Below are positions 37,718 to 46,314 of a stretch of DNA of 64,000 nucleotides, piece after piece. Source of the stretch: Phaeacidiphilus oryzae TH49 (GTDB taxonomy: Bacteria > Actinomycetota > Actinomycetes > Streptomycetales > Streptomycetaceae); contig NZ_JQMQ01000005.1 of the NCBI RefSeq assembly GCF_000744815.1, positions 6,281,801 through 6,345,800 on the forward strand. Reading direction: 5' to 3'. The position numbers and the translations under genes were made by a program. Numbering within the stretch: position 1 is the stretch's first letter; each line of letters begins with the position of its first letter. The notes beneath the pieces were generated by a model that worked only from the letters and a program-made list of their open reading frames with translations, did not search any database and was not told where the DNA came from.

Positions 37718-39091
37718 ATGGGCAAGCATGCGCGCCGTCGCCAGCCGAACCGCATAGCCGCGCGCGCCGCGACGACCGCCGGTGCGCTGGCCGTGGTGAT
37801 CGGAGCCGGGGCGATACCCGCGAATGCCGCCACCAAGGCCGCCACGGCCCGCCCGGACACCGATCCGGCCAAGGGCGGGGACCTTCAGCACGACGGGGGC
37901 GGCCCGGACGCGACCCTCTCGCAGATGCAGAACGACCTTCCGACGCTCCCTCAGAAGAGCAGCGGCTCCACGACGATGAGCCCGCGGGCCCTGACGGCGC
38001 CGACCAAGGTCACCCTGCCCGCCCCGATCGGCAAGTACCCGGTCGGCACCGTCTCGCTGCACCTGCGGGACACCTCCCGGCCGGACCCCTACGTCTCCGG
38101 CACCACCTACCGGGACCTGATGGTCCAGGTCTGGTACCCGGCGGCCGCCACCACCGGCTACGGCAACTCGCCCTGGCTGGCGACGAACGCGGCCAACAGC
38201 TTCCTGTCCCGGCAGGGTCTGAACAGCAGTCAGGTCTCGCTGCCCACCACCGCCGGGCACACCGGCGCCCCCGTGCTGACCTCGGCGGGCAAGCTGCCGG
38301 TGATCTTCTACTCCACCGGCCTCCGCTCGGACCGCTCGCTCGGCACCACGCTGGTGCAGGACATGGCCAGCCGCGGATACATCGTGGTGATGGTCGACCA
38401 CACCCACGACGCCAACGAGGTCCAGTTCCCCAACGGCTCCCTCCAGAAGGGCGCGCTGCCGTCGGTCATCCACGCCTCGGACATCCTGGCGGTGCGCTCG
38501 GCCGACATCAGCTTCACCCTGAACGAGCTGACCGCGATCACCAAGGGCACCAACCCGACGGTGGAGAAGTCCGCGCTGCCGACCGGTCTGTCGACCACCA
38601 TGGACATGAGCAAGGTGGGGATCTTCGGCTGGTCCCTGGGTGGCGCCGAGGCCGGCACCGCGATGTACAACGACAGCCGGATCAAGGCCGGCTTCAACCT
38701 GGACGGCACCTTCTACGGCACCGTCGCCAGCAAGGGCCTCGGCAAGCGGCCGTTCATGCTGATGAGCGCCCAGAGCCACAACCTGAGCACGGACTCCAGC
38801 TGGCGGTCCTTCTGGGCCGCCACCACCGGCACCAAGTACGACGTCCGGGTGGCCGGCACCAAGCACCTCAGCTTCAGCGACAACGAGTACCTGCTGCCGC
38901 AGGAGGCCTCCCGCCTCGGCATGTCGACCACCCAGCTGCAGAGCGAGCTGGGCACGATCAGCCAGACCCGCGCGGTCACGGTCGAACGCGCCTATCTGGC
39001 GGCCTTCTTCGGCAGCCAGTTCAAGGGCGAGAAGTGGTCGATCCTGAACGGGCCGTCCTCGTCCTACCCCGAGGTCAGCTTCGTCAGCTAG
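37718..39091 (+). CDS. Secreted alpha/beta hydrolase of the PAF-acetylhydrolase type
   Basis: The 457-residue exported hydrolase begins with a signal peptide (RRRQPNRIAARAATTAGALA, cleavage probably after ANA, about residue 38). The nucleophile elbow is GWSLGG (304-309, Ser306), the acid probably the Asp in FNLDGTFYG and the base the His in GTKHLSFSDNE, as in lipoprotein-associated phospholipase A2-like enzymes. The oxyanion region is PVIFYSTGLRSD. It probably cleaves short-chain esters or phospholipids outside the cell. A weak promoter (TTGGTC, 16 bp, TACGGT) lies at 37656-37683. A strong hairpin follows the stop. Confidence 0.88.
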   Translation: MGKHARRRQPNRIAARAATTAGALAVVIGAGAIPANAATKAATARPDTDPAKGGDLQHDGGGPDATLSQMQNDLPTLPQKSSGSTTMSPRALTAPTKVTLPAPIGKYPVGTVSLHLRDTSRPDPYVSGTTYRDLMVQVWYPAAATTGYGNSPWLATNAANSFLSRQGLNSSQVSLPTTAGHTGAPVLTSAGKLPVIFYSTGLRSDRSLGTTLVQDMASRGYIVVMVDHTHDANEVQFPNGSLQKGALPSVIHASDILAVRSADISFTLNELTAITKGTNPTVEKSALPTGLSTTMDMSKVGIFGWSLGGAEAGTAMYNDSRIKAGFNLDGTFYGTVASKGLGKRPFMLMSAQSHNLSTDSSWRSFWAATTGTKYDVRVAGTKHLSFSDNEYLLPQEASRLGMSTTQLQSELGTISQTRAVTVERAYLAAFFGSQFKGEKWSILNGPSSSYPEVSFVS

Positions 39092-39104
39092 GGGAACGCA
39101 GACC

Positions 39105-39146
39105 GCGGGCCGTCCCGGGAGAGCAGGACTCCCCGGGGCGGCCCGC
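39105..39146 (+). terminator. Strong hairpin after the secreted hydrolase gene
   Basis: GCGGGCCG (39105-39112) pairs exactly with CGGCCCGC (39139-39146). An inner CCCGGGAG/CTCCCCGGG stem adds to this, with only a short loop. It starts 13 bp after the stop codon and also faces the MFS remnant on the other strand. Confidence 0.75.
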
Positions 39147-39193
39147 CGCTTCACGCGTCCTGACGCCCCGTCAGAGGCCTCGGACCGGAGGCC

Positions 39194-39553
39194 TCAGACC
39201 GCGGCCTTCCGCTGTTCGACCATGGCGATCTCCTCCTCCTGCTCCTGGCGGCCGCCCAGGAAGCCGGCCGTGACGACCGCGCAGGCCAGGGCCGCGACGG
39301 CGACGATGAGGAAGCCCAGCGAGTAGCCGCTGCCCAGGGCCGGCACGGCGTGCGAGGCGGCCTTGCCGATGGCCTCGGCCGGCGGCACCGAGTTGACCAC
39401 CACCGGTCCGGCGCCCTCGGCGGCCTGCTTGATCGCGCCCAGCGACGGATCGGCCGAGACCGCCGAGTCGAAGAGCGATCCCGCCCTGCTCAGCGCGATC
39501 GCGCCGATCAGCGCCGGGCCCATGGCGAAGCCGAAGTCGGCGGAGTGGATTCC
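39194..39553 (-). pseudogene. C-terminal remnant of a DHA2-type MFS transporter
   Basis: The reading frame gives about 110 residues ending in one membrane helix (SGYSLGFLIVAVAALACAVVTAGFLGG) and a charged tail, preceded by GPALIGAIALSRAG and SVPPAEAIGKAASHAVPALG. These are the last loop and helix 14 of QacA/EmrB-like transporters. Upstream, the frame is closed by a stop near 39555, and the other 13 helices are absent. It is probably the end of a deleted gene. A short expressed peptide from ATG 39523 is possible but unlikely to function. Confidence 0.75.
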
Positions 39554-39690
39554 CCCTTTAGGTCATCGATGAACGTCGTTGTCGTCTCGGTGCGCAGGAG
39601 CGCTCGGGTGCGCAGGAGCTCAGGCGCAGGAGCTCGGGTGTGCGGGGACTCTAGGCCGGTGGGGACCCTTGCGCAAGGGTTGTAAACCAT

Positions 39691-39730
39691 ATTGTTGACG
39701 ATTTCGTTGGTGCATCATAGGGTCGTCAAC
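39691..39730 (+). promoter_or_regulatory. Promoter and operator of the GntR-led aromatic operon
   Basis: TTGACG (39695-39700) and TAGGGT (39718-39723) are 17 bp apart. The near-palindrome ATTGTTGACGAT (39691-39702) covers the -35. Its GTTGACGA arm (39694-39701) is repeated inverted as TCGTCAAC (39723-39730) just past the -10. Two related sites flanking a promoter fit autorepression by the FCD/GntR protein encoded next. Confidence 0.6.
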
Positions 39731-39760
39731 GGCTGCGTAGGAGCGCGAAGGAGTCCGACT

Positions 39761-40438
39761 GTGTCAGCAGAGTCCGCCAGCGGTGCCGAGCGGGGAGCCG
39801 CGGGCAAGGAGCTCGCCCTCGATGCCCTGCGCCGGGCCATCAGGACCGGCGACATGGCGCCCGGGCAGCGCCTGGTGGAGGCCGAGCTCGCCGAGGACCT
39901 GGGTGTCACCCGGGCCAGCGTGCGGGCCGCCCTCCTCGACCTCACGGCCGAGGGCCTGGTCGAGCGGATCCCCAACCGCGGCGCCAGGGTCCGGGCGGTC
40001 TCGCTCGCCGAGGCGGTGGAGATCACCGAGTGCCGGATGATGCTGGAGGCCCTCTGCGCGGCCAAGGCGGCCGAGCGCGCCACCGACCGGCAGGTCGACG
40101 AACTCCGGGTGCTCGGCGAGCAGTTGAAGGACTCCGTGGCGGCCGGCGAGCCGCTGAAGTACTCCGAGCTCAACCACGAGCTGCACCGCCGCATCCGGGA
40201 CATCGCCGGCCAGCACACGGCCACCGAGATGCTGGAGCGGCTCAATGCCCAGCTGGTCCGGCACCAGTTCCGGCTGGCCCTCCAGCCCGGCCGCCCCCAG
40301 GTCTCGCTGGACGAGCACCTGGCCCTGGTCGAGGCCATCGGCGCGCACGACCCGCAGCGCGCGGAGACCGCCGCCCGCACCCATCTGGCCAGCGTCATCG
40401 ACGCCCTGCGGACCGCCGAGGCCCGCGGCGCCCGCTGA
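39761..40438 (+). CDS. GntR-family (FCD) transcriptional regulator
   Basis: The 225-residue protein has a winged HTH (LRRAIRTGDMAPGQRLVEAE, then LAEDLGVTRASVRAALLDLT, about residues 25-70). An all-helical FCD ligand domain follows, with the metal-binding pattern of Asp/His residues (ITECRMMLEA, ELNHELHRRIRDIAG, LDEHLALVEAI). FCD regulators usually sense organic acids. It heads an operon with an aldolase, a tautomerase and an extradiol dioxygenase. The GTG at 39761 has AAGGAG eight bases before it. Upstream in-frame starts would overlap the promoter. Confidence 0.88.
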   Translation: MSAESASGAERGAAGKELALDALRRAIRTGDMAPGQRLVEAELAEDLGVTRASVRAALLDLTAEGLVERIPNRGARVRAVSLAEAVEITECRMMLEALCAAKAAERATDRQVDELRVLGEQLKDSVAAGEPLKYSELNHELHRRIRDIAGQHTATEMLERLNAQLVRHQFRLALQPGRPQVSLDEHLALVEAIGAHDPQRAETAARTHLASVIDALRTAEARGAR

Positions 40439-40480
40439 ACCGGCCGCCCCGCCCCCTCCCCGCCCCTCCGGAGGTGCCCG

Positions 40481-41191
40481 TTGAAGAACGTGATCGTCAC
40501 CGATGTCCCACGGCCGGCCCTGGCCGACCTCGACCGGCTCGCGCCCTACGGCGTGGCCACCGTCCACGAGGCGCTGGGCCGCACCGGATACCTCGGCCCG
40601 GGGCTGCGGCCCGTGCAGCAGGGCGTCCGGATCGCCGGCTCGGTGGTCACCGCGGTCTGCTGGCCGGGCGACAACCTGATGATCCACGCCGCCGTCGAGC
40701 AGTGCGGGCCCGGTGACGTCCTGCTGGTCACCACCACCTCGCCGTCCACCGACGGGCTCTTCGGCGAGCTCTTCGCCACCGCCCTCCAGCACCGCGGGGT
40801 GCGCGGGGTGGTCACCACGACCGGCATCCGGGACACCGAGGAACTGCGGCAGATGGGCTTCCCCGGCTGGTCCGCCGCGGTCAGCGCGCAGGGCAGCGTC
40901 AAGGCCACCGCCGGGGCGGTCAACGTCCCGGTGTCGGTGGGCGGGCAGACCATCCGGCCCGGCGACGCGCTGGTCGCCGACGACGACGGGGTGATGGTGG
41001 TGGCGCGCGGCCGGATCGCCGAGGCGCTGGAGAAGTCCCAGGCCAGGCTGGACAAGGAGGAGGCCACCCGGGCCGCCTTCCGGGAGGGCGAGCTCGGCCT
41101 CGACCGGTACGGGATGCGTCCCCTGCTGGACAAGCTCGGCGTCCGCTACCTCACCGCCGAGGAGTACGCCCGAGAGGAGGCCGAGGGCTGA
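40481..41191 (+). CDS. 4-carboxy-4-hydroxy-2-oxoadipate aldolase / oxaloacetate decarboxylase (RraA fold)
   Basis: The 236-residue class II aldolase is like LigK/GalC, cutting 4-carboxy-4-hydroxy-2-oxoadipate into pyruvate and oxaloacetate, the last step of 4,5-cleavage pathways. The family motif G-X20-R-D-X2-E is present: it begins at GELFATAL and ends in GIRDTEEL. YGVATVHEALGRTGYLGPGL and GDALVADDDGVMVV are also typical. The start is probably TTG at 40481, with GGAGG six bases before it; GTG 40490 is the alternative. The stop overlaps the next ATG (TGATG). Confidence 0.87.
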   Translation: MKNVIVTDVPRPALADLDRLAPYGVATVHEALGRTGYLGPGLRPVQQGVRIAGSVVTAVCWPGDNLMIHAAVEQCGPGDVLLVTTTSPSTDGLFGELFATALQHRGVRGVVTTTGIRDTEELRQMGFPGWSAAVSAQGSVKATAGAVNVPVSVGGQTIRPGDALVADDDGVMVVARGRIAEALEKSQARLDKEEATRAAFREGELGLDRYGMRPLLDKLGVRYLTAEEYAREEAEG

Positions 41192-42330
41192 TGGCCACCG
41201 CCCCCGAAGCCGACGGCGTGCGCTGCATGCTGATGCGCGGCGGCACCTCCAAGGGCGGCTACTTCCTCGCCGGGGACCTGCCCGCCGACCCCGCCGAGCG
41301 GAACGCCCTGCTGCTGCGGATCATGGGCAGCCCGGACCCCCGGCAGATCGACGGCCTCGGCGGAGCCCACCCGCTGACCAGCAAGGTCGCCGTGGTCTCG
41401 GCCTCAGCGGACCCGGCCGCCGACGTCGACTACCTCTTCCTCCAGGTGGCGGTGGACGCGCCGGACGTCTCGGACGCCCAGAACTGCGGAAACCTGCTGG
41501 CCGGAGTCGGCCCGTTCGCGATCGAACGCGGCCTGGTCGCCGCCGAGGAGGGCGAGACACCGGTCCGGATACGGATGCTGAACACCGGTCAGCTCGCCAC
41601 CGCGCGGATCCGCACCCCCGGGCGCCGGGTCCGGTACGCCGGCGACACCACGACGCCGGGGGTGCCGGGGACGGCCGCGCCGGTGGTCCTGGAGTTCGGC
41701 GACTCCGCGGCGGACTCCCCGCACTCGGCGGACGCGGGCGGCGGCCTGCTGCCCACCGGCAACGTCGTCGACGAGCTGCTGCCCGGCGTGCGGGCCACCC
41801 TGGTCGACGCCGGGATGCCGGTCGTCCTGCTGGACGTCGAGGACTTCGCGGAGTTCGGCCTCCGCGGCGACGAGACGCCGGAGCAACTGGAGGCGGACGA
41901 GAAGCTGGCGGCCCGGATCGCCGCGCTGCGCAGCGCCGCCATGCCGCTGATGGGCCTGGACCCGGCCACCGCCACCACCGTCCCCAAGCTCACCCTGGTC
42001 TCCCCGCCGCGCACCCCCGGCGGCACCGTGGCCACCCGCAGCTTCATCCCCGTCCGGGCGCATGCCGCGATCGGCGTGGTCGCCGCGGTCAGCGTGGCGA
42101 GCGGGCTGCTCCTCAAGGGCTCGACCGGCCGCCGGCACGCCGAGTTCCCGCCGTCCGGCGAGCCGCTGCGGCTGGAGCACCCGACCGGGCACCTCGACGT
42201 GGCCATCGAGATCGACGCGCCGGGCGACGGCAGGCCGCCGCGGCTGCTCCGCTCCGGAGTGGTCCGCACCGCCCGGCGGATCTTCGACGGCACCGTCTAC
42301 CCCGGCCCGGCCAGCGACAGCGGGCACTGA
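41191..42330 (+). CDS. 4-oxalomesaconate tautomerase (PrpF/GalD family)
   Basis: The 379-residue isomerase of the PrpF fold has CMLMRGGTSKGGYFLAGDLP at the N-terminus, DGLGGAHPLTSKVAVVSASA, the active-site Cys region DAQNCGNLLAGVGPFAIERG, and HAAIGVVAAVSVASGLLLKG. GalD-type enzymes convert the keto and enol forms of 4-oxalomesaconate, and related PrpF proteins isomerise aconitates. The flanking aldolase and ring-cleaving dioxygenase support the tautomerase role. The expected hydratase (LigJ/GalB) is not in the operon. Confidence 0.85.
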   Translation: MATAPEADGVRCMLMRGGTSKGGYFLAGDLPADPAERNALLLRIMGSPDPRQIDGLGGAHPLTSKVAVVSASADPAADVDYLFLQVAVDAPDVSDAQNCGNLLAGVGPFAIERGLVAAEEGETPVRIRMLNTGQLATARIRTPGRRVRYAGDTTTPGVPGTAAPVVLEFGDSAADSPHSADAGGGLLPTGNVVDELLPGVRATLVDAGMPVVLLDVEDFAEFGLRGDETPEQLEADEKLAARIAALRSAAMPLMGLDPATATTVPKLTLVSPPRTPGGTVATRSFIPVRAHAAIGVVAAVSVASGLLLKGSTGRRHAEFPPSGEPLRLEHPTGHLDVAIEIDAPGDGRPPRLLRSGVVRTARRIFDGTVYPGPASDSGH

Positions 42331-42405
42331 CCGGGCTTCCCGGTCCCGGGCCTCCCGACCCCGGGCTTCCCGTCCCCACCCGTACCCTTCCTTCCTGGAG
42401 CAGCG

Positions 42406-43473
42406 ATGCCGCCCTCCGGCGCAGTCCCGTCCACCCCCGAGTCGGCGCCCGACGTGCCCGTCGCCACGGCCACCGCCTGGGTGCCCACCACCTCCCCGGC
42501 GCCGGCCGAGATGGCCACCGAGCTCGTCCACGACATCGCCCATCTCGGTCATGTCGAACTCCTCACGCCCACTCCGGAGCGGAGCCTGTGGTTCTTCACC
42601 GAGGTGATGGGGATGAGCGTGGTCTCCACCGAGGGCGACTCGGTCTACCTCCGCACCTGGGACGACTACGAGCGGCACAGCCTGGTGCTGACCGCCCACG
42701 GCAGCTCCGGGATCCGGCGGACCGCCCTGCGCGCCTCCAGCGAGGAGGCGCTCAAGCGCCGGGTGGCCGCCATCGAGCAGGCAGGCCTCGGCATCGGCTG
42801 GACCGAGGGCCGCCCGGGCATCGGGGACACCTACGTCTTCACCGATCCGGACGGCCACGAGCTGGAGCTCTACTACGCGAGCGAGTGGTACACCGCCCCC
42901 GAGGACCAGCAGCCGGCGCTGAAGAACCAGCCGCAGCGCTACCCCGGCAAGGGCGTCTCCCCGCGCCGCCTGGACCACGTCAACTTCCTGGCCGCCCAGG
43001 TGGGGCCGAACGGCGACTTCGTCCGGGACGTCCTCGGCGCCCGGATCACCGAGCAGATCCTGCTGGAGGACACCGAGAGGACGCGCTACGGCGCCCGCTG
43101 GCTCTCCTTCGGCAACAAGTCCTACGACGTGGTCTACACCGAGGACTGGACCGGCACCCGCGGCCGGCTGCACCACATCGCCTTCGCCACCGACACCCGC
43201 GAGGACATCCTGCGGGCGGCGGACATCATGCTGGAGAACGGCGTCTTCATCGAGACCGGCCCGCACAAGCACGCCATCCAGCAGACCTTCTTCCTCTACG
43301 TCTACGAGCCCGGGGGCAACCGGATCGAGCTCTGCAACCCCAACACCCGGCTGATCCTCGCCCCCGACTGGCGGACCGTCACCTGGACCGAGGCCGAGCG
43401 GGCCAAGGGCCAGGCCTGGGGGCTGAAGACGATCGAGTCCTTCCACACCCACGGGACGCCGCCGGTGGGTTGA
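42406..43473 (+). CDS. VOC-fold extradiol ring-cleaving dioxygenase (catechol 2,3-dioxygenase / homoprotocatechuate 2,3-dioxygenase type)
   Basis: The 355-residue protein has two glyoxalase-type domains (about 45-160 and 185-320). By pattern with homoprotocatechuate 2,3-dioxygenase, the metal ligands are His191 (RRLDHVNF), His257 (RLHHIAFATD) and Glu308 (GNRIELCNP). His289 (GPHKHA) and Tyr298 (FLYVYEPGG) match second-shell catalytic residues. It should open a catechol ring next to its hydroxyls using Fe(II) or Mn(II). Residues 1-40 form a Pro/Ala-rich extension; ATG 42511 is an alternative start. Which catechol it cleaves is unknown, but the neighbours point to a carboxylated one. Confidence 0.88.
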   Translation: MPPSGAVPSTPESAPDVPVATATAWVPTTSPAPAEMATELVHDIAHLGHVELLTPTPERSLWFFTEVMGMSVVSTEGDSVYLRTWDDYERHSLVLTAHGSSGIRRTALRASSEEALKRRVAAIEQAGLGIGWTEGRPGIGDTYVFTDPDGHELELYYASEWYTAPEDQQPALKNQPQRYPGKGVSPRRLDHVNFLAAQVGPNGDFVRDVLGARITEQILLEDTERTRYGARWLSFGNKSYDVVYTEDWTGTRGRLHHIAFATDTREDILRAADIMLENGVFIETGPHKHAIQQTFFLYVYEPGGNRIELCNPNTRLILAPDWRTVTWTEAERAKGQAWGLKTIESFHTHGTPPVG

Positions 43474-43480
43474 CGACCCG

Positions 43481-44587
43481 TCAGCTGTCGAAGTCGAGCT
43501 CGACCTGGTCCGTCAGCGGCAGGCTCTGGCAGGTGAGGACGTACCCGGCGGCGGTCTCGGCCGGCTCCAGCGCGTAGTTGCGGCGCATCCGCACCTCGCC
43601 GGAGCCGAGCCTGGCCCGGCAGGTGCCGCAGACCCCGCCCTTGCAGGCGAAGGGCAGGTCCGGCCGGGTGCGCTGGAGGGCGTCCAGCAGGGGCACGTCC
43701 CTCGGCACCGCCGCCGAGCTGGTCCGCCCGTCCAGGGTGACCGCGGCCCGGGTGGTCGGCCCGGCCGGCGAGCCGTCCGGATGCCGCAGCGGCTCCGGGG
43801 CCGGCTCGTCGTCGGCGTGGAACAGCTCGCGGTGGACCCGTTCGGCCGGGACGCCCCACTCGTCGAGCAGCAGCGCCCGGGCGCCCTCGGTCATCGCCAG
43901 CGGGCCGCACAGCCACCAGTGGTCGACGGCGGACGGCGGGGCGAAGGCGCCGACCAGCGCGGCCAGCCGCTCCCGGTCGAGTCTCCCGGACAGCAGCTCG
44001 GCCTCCCGCGGCTCCCGGGACAGGACGTGCACCAGCTGGAAGCGGGCCGGGTGGCGGTCCTTCAGGTCGGCCAGCTCCTCGGTGAACATCACCGTGTCGG
44101 TGCGGCGGTTGCCGTAGAAGAGGACCACCGTCGACCCCTCGTCGGCGGCCAGGACGGAGGCGGCGATGGACAGCATCGGGGTGATCCCCGAGCCGGCCGC
44201 GACCAGGGCGTGCCGGGCGGGCGTGGTGAGCTCCGGGGTGAACCCGCCGCTCGGCGGCAGCACCTCGACCTCGTCCCCCGGCCGCACGCCGTGCACCAGC
44301 CAGGAGGAGAAGATCCCGCCGGGGACCTCGCGGACGCCGATCCGCAGCGGCTCGCCCGCGGCGGCGCAGATCGAGTACGAGCGGCGCTCGTCCCGGCCGT
44401 CCACCGTCCGCCGTAGGGTCAGCGCCTGCCCCGGCCGGAAGGCGAACTCCCCGGCCAGCTCCGGCGGTACGGCGAAGGTGACGGCCGCGGCGTCGGCGCA
44501 GAGCGGCTCGACCCCGGCCACCGCCAGCCGGTGGAAGACCGGCCGGCGGCGGCGCTGCTGCGGGCTCATCGCGGTGGACGCGGTCAA
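43481..44587 (-). CDS. paaE: Phenylacetyl-CoA epoxidase reductase subunit PaaE
   Basis: This 368-residue electron-transfer flavoprotein feeds electrons to the PaaABC epoxidase. An FAD/NADPH ferredoxin-reductase domain (RRSYSICAAAGEPLRIGVRE, HALVAAGSGITPMLSIAASV, VVLFYGNRRTDTVMFTEELA, WWLCGPLAMT) is followed by a plant-type 2Fe-2S domain with CKGGVCGTCRARL and the final Cys in YVLTCQSLPL. The TTG at 44587 overlaps the paaD stop (TTGA) and has GGGAGG six bases before it; ATG 44569 lacks one. It is the last gene of paaABCDE and converges on the extradiol gene with only 7 bp between them. Confidence 0.93.
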   Translation of the reverse strand: MTASTAMSPQQRRRRPVFHRLAVAGVEPLCADAAAVTFAVPPELAGEFAFRPGQALTLRRTVDGRDERRSYSICAAAGEPLRIGVREVPGGIFSSWLVHGVRPGDEVEVLPPSGGFTPELTTPARHALVAAGSGITPMLSIAASVLAADEGSTVVLFYGNRRTDTVMFTEELADLKDRHPARFQLVHVLSREPREAELLSGRLDRERLAALVGAFAPPSAVDHWWLCGPLAMTEGARALLLDEWGVPAERVHRELFHADDEPAPEPLRHPDGSPAGPTTRAAVTLDGRTSSAAVPRDVPLLDALQRTRPDLPFACKGGVCGTCRARLGSGEVRMRRNYALEPAETAAGYVLTCQSLPLTDQVELDFDS

Positions 44588-45150
44588 CTGATGCCTCCCG
44601 GCAGGGACTTGATGTGCTCGAACGGCTCCAGGCAGCTCTCGCACCGCCAGAGCGAGCGGCAGGGGGCGGCGCCGAAGGCGGAGGTCTCGACGGTCTCGGC
44701 GGACCCGCAGCGCGGGCAGCGGACGGGGTCGACCGCGCCCTCGGCTGCGGCCCGGTGCCGGGTCGGCCCGAGCCGCAGCGGAACGGGCCCGCCGGCAGCC
44801 GACTCGGCGGAGCCGACCGGGGGCGCGATGCCGTGCTCGGCGAGCTTCCGCCGGCCCTCCGCGCTGATCAGCTCCGGCGTCCAGGGCGGGCTGAGCACCG
44901 TCCGCACCTCGACCCTCGGGAACCCGGCCGCCCGCAGCCGGGCGTCCAGCACCGCCCGCATCTCGGCCACCGCCGGGCAGCCGAGATAGGTCGGGGTGAG
45001 CTCGACGGTGACCTCGCCCGCCTCCGGGTCGTAGCCGATCCCGCGCAGCACCCCCAGATCGGCCAGGGTGAGGAAGGGCAGCTCGGGGTCCGGGACGGCG
45101 GAGGCGATCCGCACCGCCCGCTCCCTGCCGAGCTCCGCCGGCGCCGTCAC
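44584..45150 (-). CDS. paaD: Phenylacetate degradation protein PaaD
   Basis: The 188-residue protein has the MIP18/DUF59-type domain (SAVPDPELPFLTLADLGVLR, VTVELTPTYLGCPAVAEMRA, with the conserved Cys) and a C-terminal zinc ribbon (VRCPRCGSAETVETSAFG, then PCRSLWRCESCLEPFEHIK). PaaD is thought to help assemble the iron-sulfur or di-iron centre of the epoxidase. The GTG at 45150 lies in a GTGA overlap with paaC. The neighbours fix the identity. Confidence 0.93.
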   Translation of the reverse strand: MTAPAELGRERAVRIASAVPDPELPFLTLADLGVLRGIGYDPEAGEVTVELTPTYLGCPAVAEMRAVLDARLRAAGFPRVEVRTVLSPPWTPELISAEGRRKLAEHGIAPPVGSAESAAGGPVPLRLGPTRHRAAAEGAVDPVRCPRCGSAETVETSAFGAAPCRSLWRCESCLEPFEHIKSLPGGIS

Positions 45151-46013
45151 CAGCGGGCTCCCGGATGGGCGCGGGCCAGCCCCTGCAACTCGTCGAGCAG
45201 GGGCGCGAGATGGGCGGTGTGGACGCCCTCCCGCCCGGCCGGGGCTTCGGCCGGGCCACGGTCCCTGACCTGAGGGAGCGTCAGCCGGGCCGCCCCCAGC
45301 ACCTGCTGGAGCTCGGAGAGGGCGTCGGCGGCCGCCTCCGCGTCCGCCTCGACCAGCTCGGGCAGCCACGGGGCCAGCTCCTCCAGCGCGCGGACGGTGC
45401 GGCTCCGTGACTCGTCCGTGCCGTCCGCGAGCCTGAGCACCCAGTCGGCGGCGTATCGGCGGTGGTAGGCCAGCTCGGTGACGGACTTGGCGGCGACCGC
45501 GGCCAGCAGCGGGTCCCGGTGGCCGCGCAGCCGGGCCAGCAGGGACAGCCGCCAGGAGGACAGGGCGAGCAGCCGCACCATGGTGAACGCGAAGTCCTCG
45601 TTGGGCAGTTCGGCCAGGCAGAGGTTGCGGAACCGGTCCGGGTCGCGCCGGTAGGCGTAGTCGTCCTCGTCCCGTCCGGTGCCGTCGGCCGTGCCGGTGC
45701 GGGTGTAGAGGAGGCGGGCCTGACCGATCAGGTCCAGGCCGATGTTGGCGAGCGCCACCTCCTCCTCCAGCTCCGGCGCCCGGGTGCACCATTCGGCCAG
45801 TCGCTGGGCGGCGACCAGGGCGTCGTCGGCCAGGGCCAGGCAGGTGGCGGCCAGCTCGGCGCGGTCCACCTCCTCGGGCACGGTGGTGTCGACCCCGTGG
45901 AGGGGGTCGGTGAAGCCGGTGCCGAAGGCCCAGCGGGCGTCGTCCCCGTGCGTCTCGGCGAGCGAGAGGTAGACGTTGTCGGTGGCGTCGTCGGCGTCGT
46001 CGTCGGCGCTCAT
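45147..46013 (-). CDS. paaC: Phenylacetyl-CoA epoxidase structural subunit PaaC
   Basis: The 288-residue ferritin-like subunit (EVALANIGLDLIGQARLLYT, NEDFAFTMVRLLALSSWRLS, KSVTELAYHRRYAADWVLRL) holds the catalytic PaaA subunit in the PaaAC heterodimer and lacks its own complete di-iron site. An acidic N-terminal stretch (MSADDDADDATD) precedes the fold. The ATG is 10 bp after the paaB stop, and the 3' end overlaps paaD. Confidence 0.93.
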   Translation of the reverse strand: MSADDDADDATDNVYLSLAETHGDDARWAFGTGFTDPLHGVDTTVPEEVDRAELAATCLALADDALVAAQRLAEWCTRAPELEEEVALANIGLDLIGQARLLYTRTGTADGTGRDEDDYAYRRDPDRFRNLCLAELPNEDFAFTMVRLLALSSWRLSLLARLRGHRDPLLAAVAAKSVTELAYHRRYAADWVLRLADGTDESRSRTVRALEELAPWLPELVEADAEAAADALSELQQVLGAARLTLPQVRDRGPAEAPAGREGVHTAHLAPLLDELQGLARAHPGARW

Positions 46014-46023
46014 GCCCTGCTCC

Positions 46024-46314
46024 CTAGATGTGCGGGACGTCCTCGGGGATGTCGTAGAAGGTCGGGTGGCGGTAGACCTTGTCGCCCGCGGGCTGGAAGA
46101 ACGGGTCCTTCTCGTCCGGGGTGGAGGCGGTGATGGCCGAGCTGGGCACGACCCAGATCGAGACCCCCTCGTTGCGCCTGGTGTACAGGTCGCGGGCGTG
46201 GCTGAGGGCCATCCTGGCGTCCGGCGCGTGCAGCGAGCCCACATGGACGTGGTTGAGGCCGCGCTTGCCGCGCACGAACACCTCGAAGAGCGGCCATTCC
46301 CGACGTTCCGTCAT
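46024..46314 (-). CDS. paaB: Phenylacetyl-CoA epoxidase subunit PaaB
   Basis: The 96-residue subunit has the standard PaaB opening [40 protein letters not shown] and [20 protein letters not shown]. It bridges PaaAC dimers in the epoxidase complex. The ATG overlaps the paaA stop codon by four bases (46311-46314), which implies coupled translation. Confidence 0.95.
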   Translation of the reverse strand: MTERREWPLFEVFVRGKRGLNHVHVGSLHAPDARMALSHARDLYTRRNEGVSIWVVPSSAITASTPDEKDPFFQPAGDKVYRHPTFYDIPEDVPHI

